Shown: one piece after another, positions 27,986 through 36,969 of the stretch
Position numbering within the stretch: the stretch's first letter is position 1
How the letters are laid out: the number at the start of each line of letters is the position of its first letter
NCBI RefSeq assembly: GCF_000011365.1
Contig: NC_004463.1
Span: forward strand, 744,001-808,000
Length of the DNA: 64,000 nucleotides
From: Bradyrhizobium diazoefficiens USDA 110
GTDB taxonomy: Bacteria > Pseudomonadota > Alphaproteobacteria > Rhizobiales > Xanthobacteraceae
Direction: 5' to 3'
Notes under the pieces: model-generated
Seen by the model: the letters and a program-made list of their open reading frames with translations, nothing else
Database searches by the model: none
Told to the model about the DNA's origin: nothing
Made by a program: the position numbers and the translations under genes

Positions 27986-29599
27986 ATGGCGCTCACGCAG
28001 AGATTAGAGTTCCGGCAATCGCAGTCGCTGGTCATGACGCCGCAGCTGATGCAGGCGATCAAGCTGCTGCAATTGTCCAATCTCGATCTCACGACCTTCG
28101 TGGAAGAGGAACTCGAGCGTAATCCGCTGCTGGAGCGGGCCAATGACGAGGCCTCCGGCGGCGAAGCCCCGGCCGAGGCCGGCCAGTTCAGCGATTCCGA
28201 CGGCGGCCACAACGACGAGCCGGGCGGGGGTCCGGGCGAGGCGTTCGAGCCGGGCCAGGAAGAATGGATGAGCAAGGATCTCGGCACCCGCGCCGAGATC
28301 GAGCAGACCCTGGACACGGGCCTGGACAACGTCTTCTCCGAGGAGCCGGCCGAGGCCGCGGCGCGCAACGCCCAGGACGCCGCGCCGACCACCTACACGG
28401 AATGGGGCGGCGGCGCCTCCGGCGACGAGGACTACAATCTCGAGGCGTTCGTCGCCGCCGAGGTCACGCTCGGCGATCATCTCGCCGAGCAGCTCTCGGT
28501 CGCATTCACCGCACCCGCACAGCGCATGATCGGCCAGTACCTGATCGATCTCGTCGACGAGGCCGGCTATCTGCCGCCGGATCTCGGCCAGGCCGCCGAG
28601 CGACTTGGCGCCTCGCAGCAGGAGGTCGAGGACGTCCTGGCCGTGCTGCAAAAATTCGATCCGCCCGGCGTCTGCGCGCGCAATTTGAGCGAATGCCTGG
28701 CGATCCAGCTCCGCGAGCTCGACCGCTACGACCCGGCGATGCAGGCGCTGGTCGAGCATCTCGATCTCCTCGCCAAGCGCGACATCGCGGGCTTGCGCAA
28801 GGTTTGCGGCGTCGACGACGAGGACATCGCCGACATGATCGGCGAGATCCGCCGTCTCAACCCCAAGCCCGGCATGAAATTCGGCGCGGCGCGGCTCCAG
28901 ACCATGGTGCCCGATGTCTATGTCCGTCCGGGTCCGGATGGCGGCTGGCATGTCGAGCTCAACAGCGACACCTTGCCGCGCGTGCTGGTCAACCAGACCT
29001 ACTATTCCGAGCTGTCGAAGAAGATCGGCAAGGACGGCGACAAGTCCTATTTCACCGACGCGCTCCAGAACGCGACCTGGCTCGTTCGCGCGCTCGACCA
29101 GCGCGCCCGCACCATCCTGAAAGTTGCAACCGAGATCGTGCGCCAGCAGGACGGCTTCTTCACCCATGGCGTCGCGCATTTGCGGCCGCTGAACCTGAAG
29201 GCCGTCGCCGACGCCATCCAGATGCATGAATCCACGGTGTCGCGCGTCACTGCCAACAAATACATGGCGACCAACCGCGGCACGTTCGAGCTGAAATATT
29301 TCTTCACCGCCTCGATCGCCTCGGCCGACGGCGGCGAGGCGCATTCGGCCGAAGCCGTGCGCCACCACATCAAGCAGCTGATCGATTCGGAAGCGCCGGC
29401 CGCGATCCTGTCGGATGATACCATCGTGGAACGGTTACGCGCTTCGGGCATTGATATTGCCCGCCGCACGGTCGCGAAGTACCGCGAAGCCATGCGCATT
29501 CCTTCCTCGGTGCAACGTCGCCGCGACAAGCAGAGCGCTCTTGGTAACGTCCTCTCTACCGCAATGTCCGATCGCTCCCGCAACCCCGAGCCGGCCTGA
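27986..29599 (+). CDS. rpoN: RNA polymerase sigma-54 factor
   Basis: 537 residues. Region I (LEFRQSQSLVMTPQLMQAIKL...EEELERNPLLE) is Gln/Leu-rich and contacts activators; an acidic region II spans about residues 55-135; a core-binding part follows; MHESTVSRVTANKYM is the helix-turn-helix for the -12 element; ARRTVAKYRE (492-501) is the RpoN box for -24. It directs nitrogen, nif and motility-type promoters with enhancer-binding proteins. Bradyrhizobium species often carry two rpoN genes. The lptB-rpoN-hpf-ptsN context marks this as the conserved chromosomal copy rather than a symbiosis-island one. The RBS is weak. Confidence 0.97.
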   Translation: MALTQRLEFRQSQSLVMTPQLMQAIKLLQLSNLDLTTFVEEELERNPLLERANDEASGGEAPAEAGQFSDSDGGHNDEPGGGPGEAFEPGQEEWMSKDLGTRAEIEQTLDTGLDNVFSEEPAEAAARNAQDAAPTTYTEWGGGASGDEDYNLEAFVAAEVTLGDHLAEQLSVAFTAPAQRMIGQYLIDLVDEAGYLPPDLGQAAERLGASQQEVEDVLAVLQKFDPPGVCARNLSECLAIQLRELDRYDPAMQALVEHLDLLAKRDIAGLRKVCGVDDEDIADMIGEIRRLNPKPGMKFGAARLQTMVPDVYVRPGPDGGWHVELNSDTLPRVLVNQTYYSELSKKIGKDGDKSYFTDALQNATWLVRALDQRARTILKVATEIVRQQDGFFTHGVAHLRPLNLKAVADAIQMHESTVSRVTANKYMATNRGTFELKYFFTASIASADGGEAHSAEAVRHHIKQLIDSEAPAAILSDDTIVERLRASGIDIARRTVAKYREAMRIPSSVQRRRDKQSALGNVLSTAMSDRSRNPEPA

Positions 29600-29755
29600 T
29601 TGCGCTGGCGCCAAATCGCGCTACTCTCAATCTCCCATCGAGACCGATCCATGCGCGCGCATGATCCGGACCCGGAGGGCCGCGCCAGCGCCAGGTGTGC
29701 AGCGGTTGTCCGCATGGATCACGCGCAGACAAGAACCTAACCAGGTGAGGTTCAC

Positions 29756-30367
29756 ATGACTCTCCGCATTTCGGGAAAGAGCGTCAGTGTCGGCGAGGCC
29801 CTGCGCGGCCGCGTTTCCGACCGGACCGAAGAGGTCCTGCGCAAATATTTCGACGGCAATTATTCCGGCCACATCACGCTGAGCAAGGATGGCTTCGGCT
29901 TCCGGACCGATTGCGCGCTGCATCTCGATTCGGGAATTACGCTGGAGGCCGATTCGAACGCGCCGGATGCCTATGCCAGCGCCGACCAGGCGCTCGTGAT
30001 GATCGAGAAGCGGCTCAAGCGCTACAAGAGCCGGCTCAAGGACCGCTCGGCCCGCAAGGCCCATGTCGCCTCCGCCGCTCTCGCGGCCATGGACGCCACC
30101 AGCTACGTGCTGGAAGCGCCGGGCGAGGGTGAGGACGAGGACGAGGTCACCGGCTACAGCCCGGTGATCATCGCCGAGGCAACCACCTCGCTGAAGCAGC
30201 TGTCGGTCAGCGAAGCCGTCATGGAACTCGACCTCAGCGGGGCACCCTGCCTGGTGTTCCAGCATGGCTCCAGCGGCCGGGTGAACATCATTTACCGCCG
30301 GGCCGACGGCAATGTGGGCTGGGTCGACCCGCCCGGAGGCAAGGCAGATGGCAAAGCGGGCGGTTAG
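29756..30367 (+). CDS. hpf: Long-form ribosome hibernation promoting factor
   Basis: 203 residues. The N-terminal S30AE domain (LRISGKSVSVGEALRGRVSDRTEEVLRKYF, then ADQALVMIEKRLKRYKSRLKD) binds the 30S decoding region. After an acidic linker (GEGEDEDEVTGYSP) the C-terminal domain VSEAVMELDLSGAPCLVFQH followed by VNIIYRRADGNVGWVDP dimerises and joins 70S ribosomes into 100S. Position directly after rpoN is the classical one. AGGTGAGG precedes the ATG. Expression likely rises in stationary phase or starvation. Confidence 0.95.
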   Translation: MTLRISGKSVSVGEALRGRVSDRTEEVLRKYFDGNYSGHITLSKDGFGFRTDCALHLDSGITLEADSNAPDAYASADQALVMIEKRLKRYKSRLKDRSARKAHVASAALAAMDATSYVLEAPGEGEDEDEVTGYSPVIIAEATTSLKQLSVSEAVMELDLSGAPCLVFQHGSSGRVNIIYRRADGNVGWVDPPGGKADGKAGG

Positions 30368-30589
30368 GGCCGGATTCGGGCCCCGTACGATCCGCAGGCC
30401 TTAACAATGACCGGGGCAAAGCCGCACGCAGGAGTTGGCACCGGGATTGCGTTGGAGTAGAAGCGCCCCACATCAGGACCGGGGCTAAGTCCCCCTCCTG
30501 CTTCACCTTCTTGACGCCGGCCCGGCGTGGTTTCTCTCCAAGCTGGCCAATTCGGAACCTGACGGTTTAATTCACCTCGGAAACCCTCC

Positions 30590-31051
30590 ATGCCGATTAC
30601 CGATCTGGTCGCACCCGAGGCGATTCTCCCGGCATTGAAGGTCAACAGCAAGAAGCAGGCCTTGCAGGAGCTCGCTGCCAAGGCTGCCGAGCTGACCGGA
30701 CAGAACGAGCGCGCCGTGTTCGAGGTGCTGCTGCAGCGGGAAAAGCTCGGCACCACCGCGGTCGGCTATGGCGTCGCGATTCCCCACGGCAAGCTGCCCA
30801 AGCTGGAAAAGATCTTCGGCCTGTTCGCGCGCCTCGATCGCCCGATCGATTTCGAATCGATGGACGGCCAGCCGGTCGATCTCGTCTTCCTGCTGCTCGC
30901 CCCCGAAGGGGCCGGCGCCGATCATCTCAAGGCGCTCGCCCGCATCGCCCGCCTGTTGCGCGACCAGGACATCGCCAAGAAGCTGCGCGCCTCGCGCGAC
31001 GCGCAGGCGATCTACTCGGTGCTCGCGCTGCCGCCGGCGACCGCGGCCTAA
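30590..31051 (+). CDS. ptsN: Nitrogen PTS protein EIIA-Ntr
   Basis: 153 residues. The phosphorylated histidine is His66 in VAIPHGK; TAVGYGVAIPHGKLPKLEK and PVDLVFLLLAPEGAGADHL are typical of the EIIA-fructose/Ntr fold. It receives phosphate from PtsP/PtsO and regulates potassium transport, carbon-nitrogen balance and, in rhizobia, ABC transporters. The 222-bp gap after hpf (30368-30589) may hold a separate promoter; I saw no terminator or repeat there. Confidence 0.95.
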   Translation: MPITDLVAPEAILPALKVNSKKQALQELAAKAAELTGQNERAVFEVLLQREKLGTTAVGYGVAIPHGKLPKLEKIFGLFARLDRPIDFESMDGQPVDLVFLLLAPEGAGADHLKALARIARLLRDQDIAKKLRASRDAQAIYSVLALPPATAA

Positions 31052-31080
31052 GGCCGCCCGATCTGCTTTCTTGAGTGCGT

Positions 31081-31587
31081 TTAGAGGGTGCGCGACAGAT
31101 AGCGTACCGTTTTGCTGCCCTTGTGGATGCTTGCGCGGCCGACCTCGGCAAATCCCAATGCAGCGCGAAAGGCATCCGACGCCGGATTCGGAGGCTGCTG
31201 GTTAACTTCGCAGACAATGCGATCGTACCCGGCCTCGGCCGCGCGATCGAACAGGTCGGCATAAAGCCGGCGCGCGCATCCCATGCCTCGAGCGGAAGCT
31301 GCGACCACGATCCGGTCGACATAGACAAAGCGCGCGTAGCGGGATCGAAACCACAGGAAGTTCGGGCTGTCGTATTGTCCGTCCTGATCCAATGCGATCA
31401 TGAAAGCATCGAGATTGCCGATCCTGCGGGCGTAGAAGGCTTGCGCGACGAGGTCTTGCAGCCGCTCGCGCTCGAGCCATGACAACTCCTCTGCGTGGCT
31501 GTTGTTGAGCGCAAGCAGGGCGTCACAAAGCGGTGTGCCGGACGAAATCTCGAATTTGGTGACCGGGACGGGTGCGATCATGTTCAT
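31081..31587 (-). CDS. GNAT family N-acetyltransferase
   Basis: 168 residues. VYVDRIVVAASARGMGCARRLYADLF is the acetyl-CoA-binding beta4-alpha3 segment with the pyrophosphate loop ARGMGC, followed by VCEVNQQPPNPASDAFRAALGF, the characteristic C-terminal half. Target unknown (small molecule or protein N terminus). An internal ATG two codons in (31581) is an alternative start. It converges with ptsN, with only 29 bp between stops. Confidence 0.85.
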   Translation of the reverse strand: MNMIAPVPVTKFEISSGTPLCDALLALNNSHAEELSWLERERLQDLVAQAFYARRIGNLDAFMIALDQDGQYDSPNFLWFRSRYARFVYVDRIVVAASARGMGCARRLYADLFDRAAEAGYDRIVCEVNQQPPNPASDAFRAALGFAEVGRASIHKGSKTVRYLSRTL

Positions 31588-31791
31588 GGCGACGATCTAC
31601 CAGCCGCGAGATGCAAAGCAAAACCGGCACAGGTTTGCTTGCCCGAACCTGTGGCGGCGCCTGCGGCGTAACCCTCACCCGTTCGAACCGAAGCCGCGCC
31701 GTCTGCGACTTATTTCGCAGCCGGGCGCTGTGATATTTCGTCACCATATCCACCGGCGACCGGCACGGCTTCGGCGCAGGAGTTTTGAGAT

Positions 31792-32904
31792 ATGGTTTGC
31801 GGTTCGATCGGCCGGGTCTTCGGTCTGCTTTGCTCGGTCACCATCGCCGCCACGGCCATGGCCCATGCCGACGAGGCATCCAACGACCGCGTCATCGCGG
31901 AAAAGACCGAGATCATTGTAGCCGACCCGACCAATGCGGTCGCTTACGAGCTGCGTGGCGAAGCCTGGTACATGAAGCGGGACAAGGACCGCGCCTTCGA
32001 GGACTGCAGCGCTGCGATACGGATCGATCCGAATTTCGGGCGGGCCTATAACTGCCGCGGTCGCGCCTATTCTGCCAAAGGCGATCGCGATCGCGCCATG
32101 GCCGATTACAACGAGGCCATTCGCCTCGATCCCGGCTACGGACCGTCTTACACATCGCGGGCGCAGGAATATTTCAACAGGCGCGACTTCGATCTCGCGA
32201 TCGCCGGGTTCACCGAGGCGATCGAACGCAATCCCAAACAAGCCTATTTTGCGACTGTCATGAGAGGGGAGGCGTATGCGGCGAAGGGCGACACCGATCA
32301 CGCCGTCGCCGATTACACCGAGGCCATGCAGCGGAATCCGGCGGCCGCGTGGCCCTACGAGCTGCGAAGCGCCGTCCATTTCGACAAAGGCGAGATCGAC
32401 GAGGCTCTCGACGACTGCAACAGCGCGGTCCGTCTGGAGCCCGGGAGTGCCGGCGGCCATTATTGCCGGGCCGTCGTCCTCGTGAAAAAGGACGACCCCG
32501 ATGGGGCCATCCGGGAGTTTGACGAAGTCACACGGATCGCTCCGGCTTTCGTGAAGGCCTATCTGGCGCGCGCCGTCGCCTGGCACAAGAAGGGCGACGA
32601 CAAACATGCCATCGCCGATTTCGACGAAGCGATCAGGCTTCAGCCGGGAAATTCCACGGCCTACAACAATCGCGCCGCTGCGTTTCGCGACATGGGACAG
32701 CACGATCGCGCGCTCGCCGACTACAACGAGGCGCTTCGACTCGATCCCAAAAACCAGGATGTGCTGGCTAATCGCGGCCTGCTCTACATGATGATGTCCG
32801 ACGCCAAACATGCGCGCGCGGATTTCAACAGCGTGCTCGCGCTGCCGCCGACCGATAAATGGGCCACCGACACCGCGCGCGAAGGGCTTGGCTTTCTGAA
32901 ATGA
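31792..32904 (+). CDS. Secreted tetratricopeptide-repeat protein
   Basis: 370 residues. The start has a signal peptide (GRVFGLLCSVTIAATAMAHA, cut near AHADEAS). The rest is nine or so TPR units of 34 residues, each with the W/L/G/Y...A...P pattern, for example AYNCRGRAYSAKGDRDRAMA followed by DYNEAIRLDPGYG. TPR arrays bind other proteins; this one would be periplasmic. No enzyme domain is present. It is a single gene with a short leader. Confidence 0.85.
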   Translation: MVCGSIGRVFGLLCSVTIAATAMAHADEASNDRVIAEKTEIIVADPTNAVAYELRGEAWYMKRDKDRAFEDCSAAIRIDPNFGRAYNCRGRAYSAKGDRDRAMADYNEAIRLDPGYGPSYTSRAQEYFNRRDFDLAIAGFTEAIERNPKQAYFATVMRGEAYAAKGDTDHAVADYTEAMQRNPAAAWPYELRSAVHFDKGEIDEALDDCNSAVRLEPGSAGGHYCRAVVLVKKDDPDGAIREFDEVTRIAPAFVKAYLARAVAWHKKGDDKHAIADFDEAIRLQPGNSTAYNNRAAAFRDMGQHDRALADYNEALRLDPKNQDVLANRGLLYMMMSDAKHARADFNSVLALPPTDKWATDTAREGLGFLK

Positions 32905-32975
32905 CGCGTGGGTAGGGCAGTAGCCTCACACTCCGTCATTGCGAGAGTGCAGGCGATCTGTCGCCCAAATAGAAA

Positions 32976-33005
32976 CGGGCACGCCTTCGTGCGAAGGCAT
33001 GCCCG
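32976..33005 (-). terminator. Rho-independent terminator after the hsp20-DUF1150 operon
   Basis: On the minus strand CGGGCATGCCTTCG, a 2-base loop and CGAAGGCGTGCCCG form a 14-bp stem with one G-U-type mismatch, followed by TTTCTATTT. It lies 32 bp downstream of the DUF1150 stop. Confidence 0.75.
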
Positions 33006-33036
33006 CTGAAATCCTATTCGTGCGACGCGCGTGCGC

Positions 33037-33309
33037 TCAGTGCACGCTGACGGCTTGCAGCTCGTTGCTCCAGGCGTTGGCGACCGCGGCTTCGCGGCTG
33101 TCGGTCAGCATGATCGGCGTGCCATCGGCGGCGTGGAGCGCGAAGAGCTTCAGGCCGGGCGCAATCTTCGGAGCCTCGGGGAATAGCCCAGGCACGTCCT
33201 CGGAGCGGATCTGCTTCACATAGGCGATATGGCCTTCGCCGAGGGTTGCCAGCGTCTCCGGAGAGACGTTCTTGGCTTCGTATTCGAACGCAACGTGACC
33301 TTCACTCAT
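33037..33309 (-). CDS. DUF1150 family protein, heat-shock operon partner
   Basis: 90 residues, acidic, no signal peptide. The stretches LATLGEGHIAYVKQIRSEDV and LFALHAADGTPIMLTDSREAA are typical of DUF1150, a short alphaproteobacterial family nearly always found beside an hsp20 gene. The gene is 51 bp downstream of hsp20 on the same strand and shares its terminator. The function is not known; co-expression during heat stress is inferred from the upstream RpoH-type promoter. Confidence 0.85.
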   Translation of the reverse strand: MSEGHVAFEYEAKNVSPETLATLGEGHIAYVKQIRSEDVPGLFPEAPKIAPGLKLFALHAADGTPIMLTDSREAAVANAWSNELQAVSVH

Positions 33310-33360
33310 GGTCTCGACTCCTTCACAGAAACTAAGCGGTCGAGTCCGCTACTCGTTCCA

Positions 33361-33786
33361 TTATTCGTGCTCATTGATAGCGATTGTCTTAACGATCCTC
33401 TCCGGTTCAGGCCGGGCCAGGTCGATCGACAACAACCCGTTCTTCAGATCCGCACCCAGCACCAGCATCCCCTCCGCCAGCACGAAGGTGCGCTGGAAGT
33501 GGCGCGCGGCGATGCCGCGATGGATGTATTGCCGGGTCTTGTCGTCCTGCTGCCGCCCGCGGATCACGAGCTGGTTTTCCTCAATGGTTACATCGAGTTG
33601 GTCGCGCGTGAATCCGGCGACCGCCAGCGTGATGCGCAAACGCTCGGGCTGGCCGTCCGACCGGTCGCACCTCTCGATATTGTAGGGAGGGTAACCGTCG
33701 GCGCCTTTGACGACCCGATCGAGCACGCGCTCGATCTCGTCGAAGCCCAGAAGGAACGGACTGGAAAGCGTGGGAACACGAGACAT
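33361..33786 (-). CDS. Small heat shock protein (Hsp20/IbpA type)
   Basis: 141 residues. An N-terminal arm (VPTLSSPFLLGFDEIERVLDR) leads into an alpha-crystallin domain with YNIERCD, LRITLAVAGFTRDQLDVTIEENQLVIRGRQ, YIHRGIAARHFQRTFVLAEG and the C-terminal A-x-x-NGLLSIDLARP strand. These oligomers hold unfolding proteins for DnaK/ClpB. The AGAGGA ribosome binding site is 11 bases before the ATG and partly buried in a hairpin. A sigma-32-like promoter lies about 90 bp upstream. DUF1150 follows in the same operon. Confidence 0.93.
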   Translation of the reverse strand: MSRVPTLSSPFLLGFDEIERVLDRVVKGADGYPPYNIERCDRSDGQPERLRITLAVAGFTRDQLDVTIEENQLVIRGRQQDDKTRQYIHRGIAARHFQRTFVLAEGMLVLGADLKNGLLSIDLARPEPERIVKTIAINEHE

Positions 33787-33792
33787 AGTTTA

Positions 33793-33816
33793 CAAAGTCC
33801 TCTCGAAGCGACTTTG
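33793..33816 (-). promoter_or_regulatory. SD-proximal hairpin in hsp20 leader (possible RNA thermometer)
   Basis: CAAAGTC and GACTTTG are perfect 7-bp arms (33793-33799 and 33810-33816) around a 10-base loop. The Shine-Dalgarno AGAGGA (33803-33798) lies in the loop and first stem bases. Melting at high temperature would expose it. It lacks the UUGCU word of classical ROSE elements. Confidence 0.4.
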
Positions 33817-33854
33817 GCATTTCAGGGCCCGGAAGCGGCGCCCCTTGGTCAGCA

Positions 33855-33883
33855 ATATGGGCATATCCCCGTGGTGGTTCAAG
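33855..33883 (-). promoter_or_regulatory. RpoH (sigma-32)-type heat-shock promoter of hsp20
   Basis: On the minus strand CTTGAA (33883-33878), a 16-bp spacer and CCCATAT (33861-33855) match the sigma-32 consensus CTTGAA-N13-17-CCCATnT at every defined position. The predicted transcript starts about 60 bases before the hsp20 ATG. Confidence 0.75.
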
Positions 33884-34084
33884 GACGTAGCGCTGGGCTA
33901 TGGATTCATTGCTTCCAGCGGCGCCTGGCCCAACATCGCATAGATGCTCCAGGATCATCGTAGCCGGGAGCAGCCCCGGGTCATGACGAATCTGACCGAC
34001 GATTTATCCCAATGAAAACAGGCCCCTTCTACTGTGCATGGGGTTGTTTTCGCGGTTTTTGATCGAGCGGCCCCGCGGAACCGC

Positions 34085-35170
34085 TCAGGCCTCCAGCCGC
34101 GTCCGCCCGTCGCCGCTGAAAAGGTGCAGCTTCGGCCGTATCGCGGCGACGCGGATTCTCGCGCCGATGGTGGGGGCTTCGGTTCCGGGGATGCGGACGA
34201 TGACCTCGCCGGGCGGCAGCTCGCCGGGCGTGGCGGCGACGCGCTGGTCTTCCTGCTCGCGGGAACCGTAGACGAAGGTCTCGGCGCCGACGCGCTCGAT
34301 CGCTTCCACCGTGAGCGGGAGGGCGACGCCGCCGGCCGGGGTCTGGTCGGTGATGACGAAATCTTCCGGACGGATGCCGAGGACGCCGGCCTCAGCCGCA
34401 CTGCCACCGAGCTGCGATTTGATCTCGTCGGAGCGCGTCGACATCAGATTCATCGGCGGTGCCCCGATGAACGAGGCGACGAAGGTCGTGGCCGGCTTCT
34501 CGTAGATCGCCAAGGGATTGCCGACCTGCTCGACCTGTCCGCCGTTCATCACGACGAGAACGTCGGCGAGCGTCATCGCCTCGAGCTGGTCGTGGGTGAC
34601 GTAGATCGAGGTCGTGTTGAGCCGGCGCTGCAATTTGCGGATCTCGACGCGCATCGCGATGCGCAGCTTGGCATCGAGGTTCGACAGCGGCTCGTCGAAC
34701 AAAAACACCTTCGGCTGGCGCACGATGGCGCGACCCATCGCGACGCGCTGGCGCTGGCCGCCGGAGAGCTGGCGCGGCTTGCGCTCCAGCATCGATGTGA
34801 GCTCGAGCACGCGCGCGGCTTCCTCGACGCGGGTCTTGATCTCGGCTTCCGCCATGCCGCGGTTGCGCAGGCCGTAAGCCATGTTGTTGTAGACGCTCAT
34901 ATGCGGATAGAGCGCGTAGTTCTGGAACACCATCGCGATGTCGCGATCGGCGGGCTCGATCTGGTTGACGACGCGGCCGCCGATGTCGATCTCGCCGCCG
35001 GTGACGGTCTCGAGCCCCGCAACCATGCGCAGCAGCGTGGACTTGCCGCAGCCGGAGGGGCCGACCAGCACGCAGAACTGCCCGTCGGCGACATCGACGT
35101 TGACGCCTTTGATGGCCTCGAAGCCGCCGGTGTAGGTCTTGCGGACATTGCGCAGGGTGACGTTAGCCAT
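34085..35170 (-). CDS. ugpC: sn-Glycerol-3-phosphate ABC transporter ATPase
   Basis: 361 residues. GPSGCGKST (Walker A), [13 protein letters not shown] (Q-loop), [16 protein letters not shown] (signature), [12 protein letters not shown] (Walker B) and [11 protein letters not shown] (switch), then a C-terminal OB-type regulatory domain of about 120 residues. This is the UgpC/MalK class that energises carbohydrate importers. It is the last gene of ugpB-ugpA-ugpE-ugpC. Confidence 0.93.
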
Positions 35171-35190
35171 GAAAACTCACTTCCAAGAAC

Positions 35191-36039
35191 CTACTTTTCC
35201 GTCTCGACCAGGCCGCGCACGAACAGTCTCTGCATGGCGACGACGACGAACACCGGCGGCAGCATGGCCAGCACGGCGGTCGCCATCACGATCGGCCATT
35301 CGGTCAGCGCGTCGGTGGTGGTGATCATCTTGCGGATGCCGACCTGGATGGTCTGCATGTCGTCGCGGGTGGTGATGAGCAGCGGCCAGAGATATTGATT
35401 CCAGCCGAGGATGAACAGGATCACGAACAGCGCCGCCATGTTGGTGCGCGACAGCGGCAGCAGCGTGTCCCAGAAGAAGCGCAAGGGACCGGCGCCGTCG
35501 ATGCGCGAGGCCTCCAGCAATTCGTCCGGCACGGTCATGAAGAACTGGCGGAACAGCAGCGTCGCGGTGGCGGACGCGATTAGCGGCAGCGACAGGCCCG
35601 CATAGCTGTCGAGCATGTGCAAATCGGCAACGATCTTGTAGGTCGGATAGATGCGGACCTCGACCGGCAGCATCAGGGTGATGAAGATGATCCAGAAGAT
35701 CGGCATCCGGAACGGAAAGCGGAAATACACGATCGCATAGGCCGAGATGATCGAGATCGCGATCTTGCCGATCGCGATCGCCAGCGCCATCACCAGCGAA
35801 TTGAGCATCATGTTGCCGACGGGCTCGCGGGTCGAGCCGCTCGTGCCGACGAAGATGGTCTGGTAGTAGACCTCGAAGAAGTGCCCGCCCGGCAGCAGCG
35901 ACATCTGCCCGTTCGCGATCAGTGCGTTGTCCTGGGTCGAGGCGACGATCGCGATGTAGACCGGGAATGCGACGATCGCGATCCCGATCCAGAGAATGAA
36001 ATGGGCGACGTAGCGCCTGATGCCCTCGTCCTCGACCAT
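35191..36039 (-). CDS. ugpE: sn-Glycerol-3-phosphate ABC transporter permease UgpE
   Basis: 282 residues and six membrane helices. The cytoplasmic EAA loop ELLEASRIDGAGPLRFFWDTLLP contacts UgpC. YFRFPFRMPIFWIIFITLMLPVEVRI is the family's central helix region. Its ATG overlaps the ugpA stop by one base (TGATG), so the permeases are translated together. The product pairs with UgpA to form the channel. Confidence 0.93.
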   Translation of the reverse strand: MVEDEGIRRYVAHFILWIGIAIVAFPVYIAIVASTQDNALIANGQMSLLPGGHFFEVYYQTIFVGTSGSTREPVGNMMLNSLVMALAIAIGKIAISIISAYAIVYFRFPFRMPIFWIIFITLMLPVEVRIYPTYKIVADLHMLDSYAGLSLPLIASATATLLFRQFFMTVPDELLEASRIDGAGPLRFFWDTLLPLSRTNMAALFVILFILGWNQYLWPLLITTRDDMQTIQVGIRKMITTTDALTEWPIVMATAVLAMLPPVFVVVAMQRLFVRGLVETEK

Positions 36040-36920
36040 CAGTAGGTCACCTTGCGTTCGACGAAGCGGAACTGGATTCCCGTCAGCACGATGACCATGA
36101 CCATCAGGATCACCGATTGCGCCGCCGAGCTGCCGAGATTGCCGCCGAGCAGGCCGTCGGAATAGACCTTGTAGACCAGCGTGACCGTCGATGTTCCGGG
36201 CCCGCCGCGGGTCATGGTGTCGATGATGCCGAAGGTGTCGAAGAAGGCGTAGACGATGTTGACGACCAGCAGGAAGAAGATCGTGGGCGACAGCAGCGGG
36301 AAGGTCACGGTCCAGAACCGCCGCATCGGCCGCGCGCCGTCGATCGCAGCGGCCTCGAGCACGCTTTTCGGGATGGCTTGCAGGCCGGCGAGGAAGAACA
36401 GGAAATTATAGGAGATCTGCTTCCACGCGGCGGCGAGGATGATCAGCGCTGCGGCCTGGTTGCCGTCGAGCAGCGGATTCCAGTCGACGCCCAGGCTGCG
36501 CAGATAGCGCGAGAGCACGCCAAGCGAGGGATGCAGCATGAAGATCCAGAGCACGCCGACCACGGGCGGCGCGACCGCATAGGGCCAGATCAGGAGCGTG
36601 CGGTAGAGCATCGAGCCGCGCAGCGGTTTGTCGGCCATGACGGCGAGCAGCAGCGCAAAGGACAGCGACGACACGGCGATCGCGAACGAGAAGAAGAACG
36701 TCCGGACGATCGCCTCGAAATAGGCGGGATCCCTGAACAGCTCGATGTAATTGTCGAACCAGACAAAGGTGCTCGACAGACCGAAGGCATCCTGGAGCAG
36801 GAAGGACTGGATCACCGCCTGCAAGGCCGGCCAGTAGAAGAAAATCAGGACGATCGCGAGCTGCGGCGCAACCAGCGCGTAAGGCAATAGCTTTGACTGG
36901 AAAATGGCTTGCTTTTGCAT
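36039..36920 (-). CDS. ugpA: sn-Glycerol-3-phosphate ABC transporter permease UgpA
   Basis: 293 residues from the ATG at 36920 (an upstream ATG at 36965 would add 15 residues without a ribosome binding site). Six membrane helices, EAA loop [25 protein letters not shown], and [17 protein letters not shown] near the C terminus, typical of MalF/UgpA-type permeases. It follows ugpB by 49 bp. Confidence 0.93.
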   Translation of the reverse strand: MQKQAIFQSKLLPYALVAPQLAIVLIFFYWPALQAVIQSFLLQDAFGLSSTFVWFDNYIELFRDPAYFEAIVRTFFFSFAIAVSSLSFALLLAVMADKPLRGSMLYRTLLIWPYAVAPPVVGVLWIFMLHPSLGVLSRYLRSLGVDWNPLLDGNQAAALIILAAAWKQISYNFLFFLAGLQAIPKSVLEAAAIDGARPMRRFWTVTFPLLSPTIFFLLVVNIVYAFFDTFGIIDTMTRGGPGTSTVTLVYKVYSDGLLGGNLGSSAAQSVILMVMVIVLTGIQFRFVERKVTY

Positions 36921-36969
36921 GATGTCAGCAGAAGCGGCAGGCCGGGTCGCGGCCTGCCGCTTCAATGCC

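Noticed and set aside
29609..29624. Possible sigma-54 promoter before hpf (TGGCGCCAAATCGC)
   Set aside because: TTGC is replaced by TCGC and the CAC core by CGC; too weak to list.
34066..34087. GAGCGG...CCGCTC hairpin at the ugpC end as a terminator
   Set aside because: It overlaps the ugpC stop and lacks a U-run on the minus strand.
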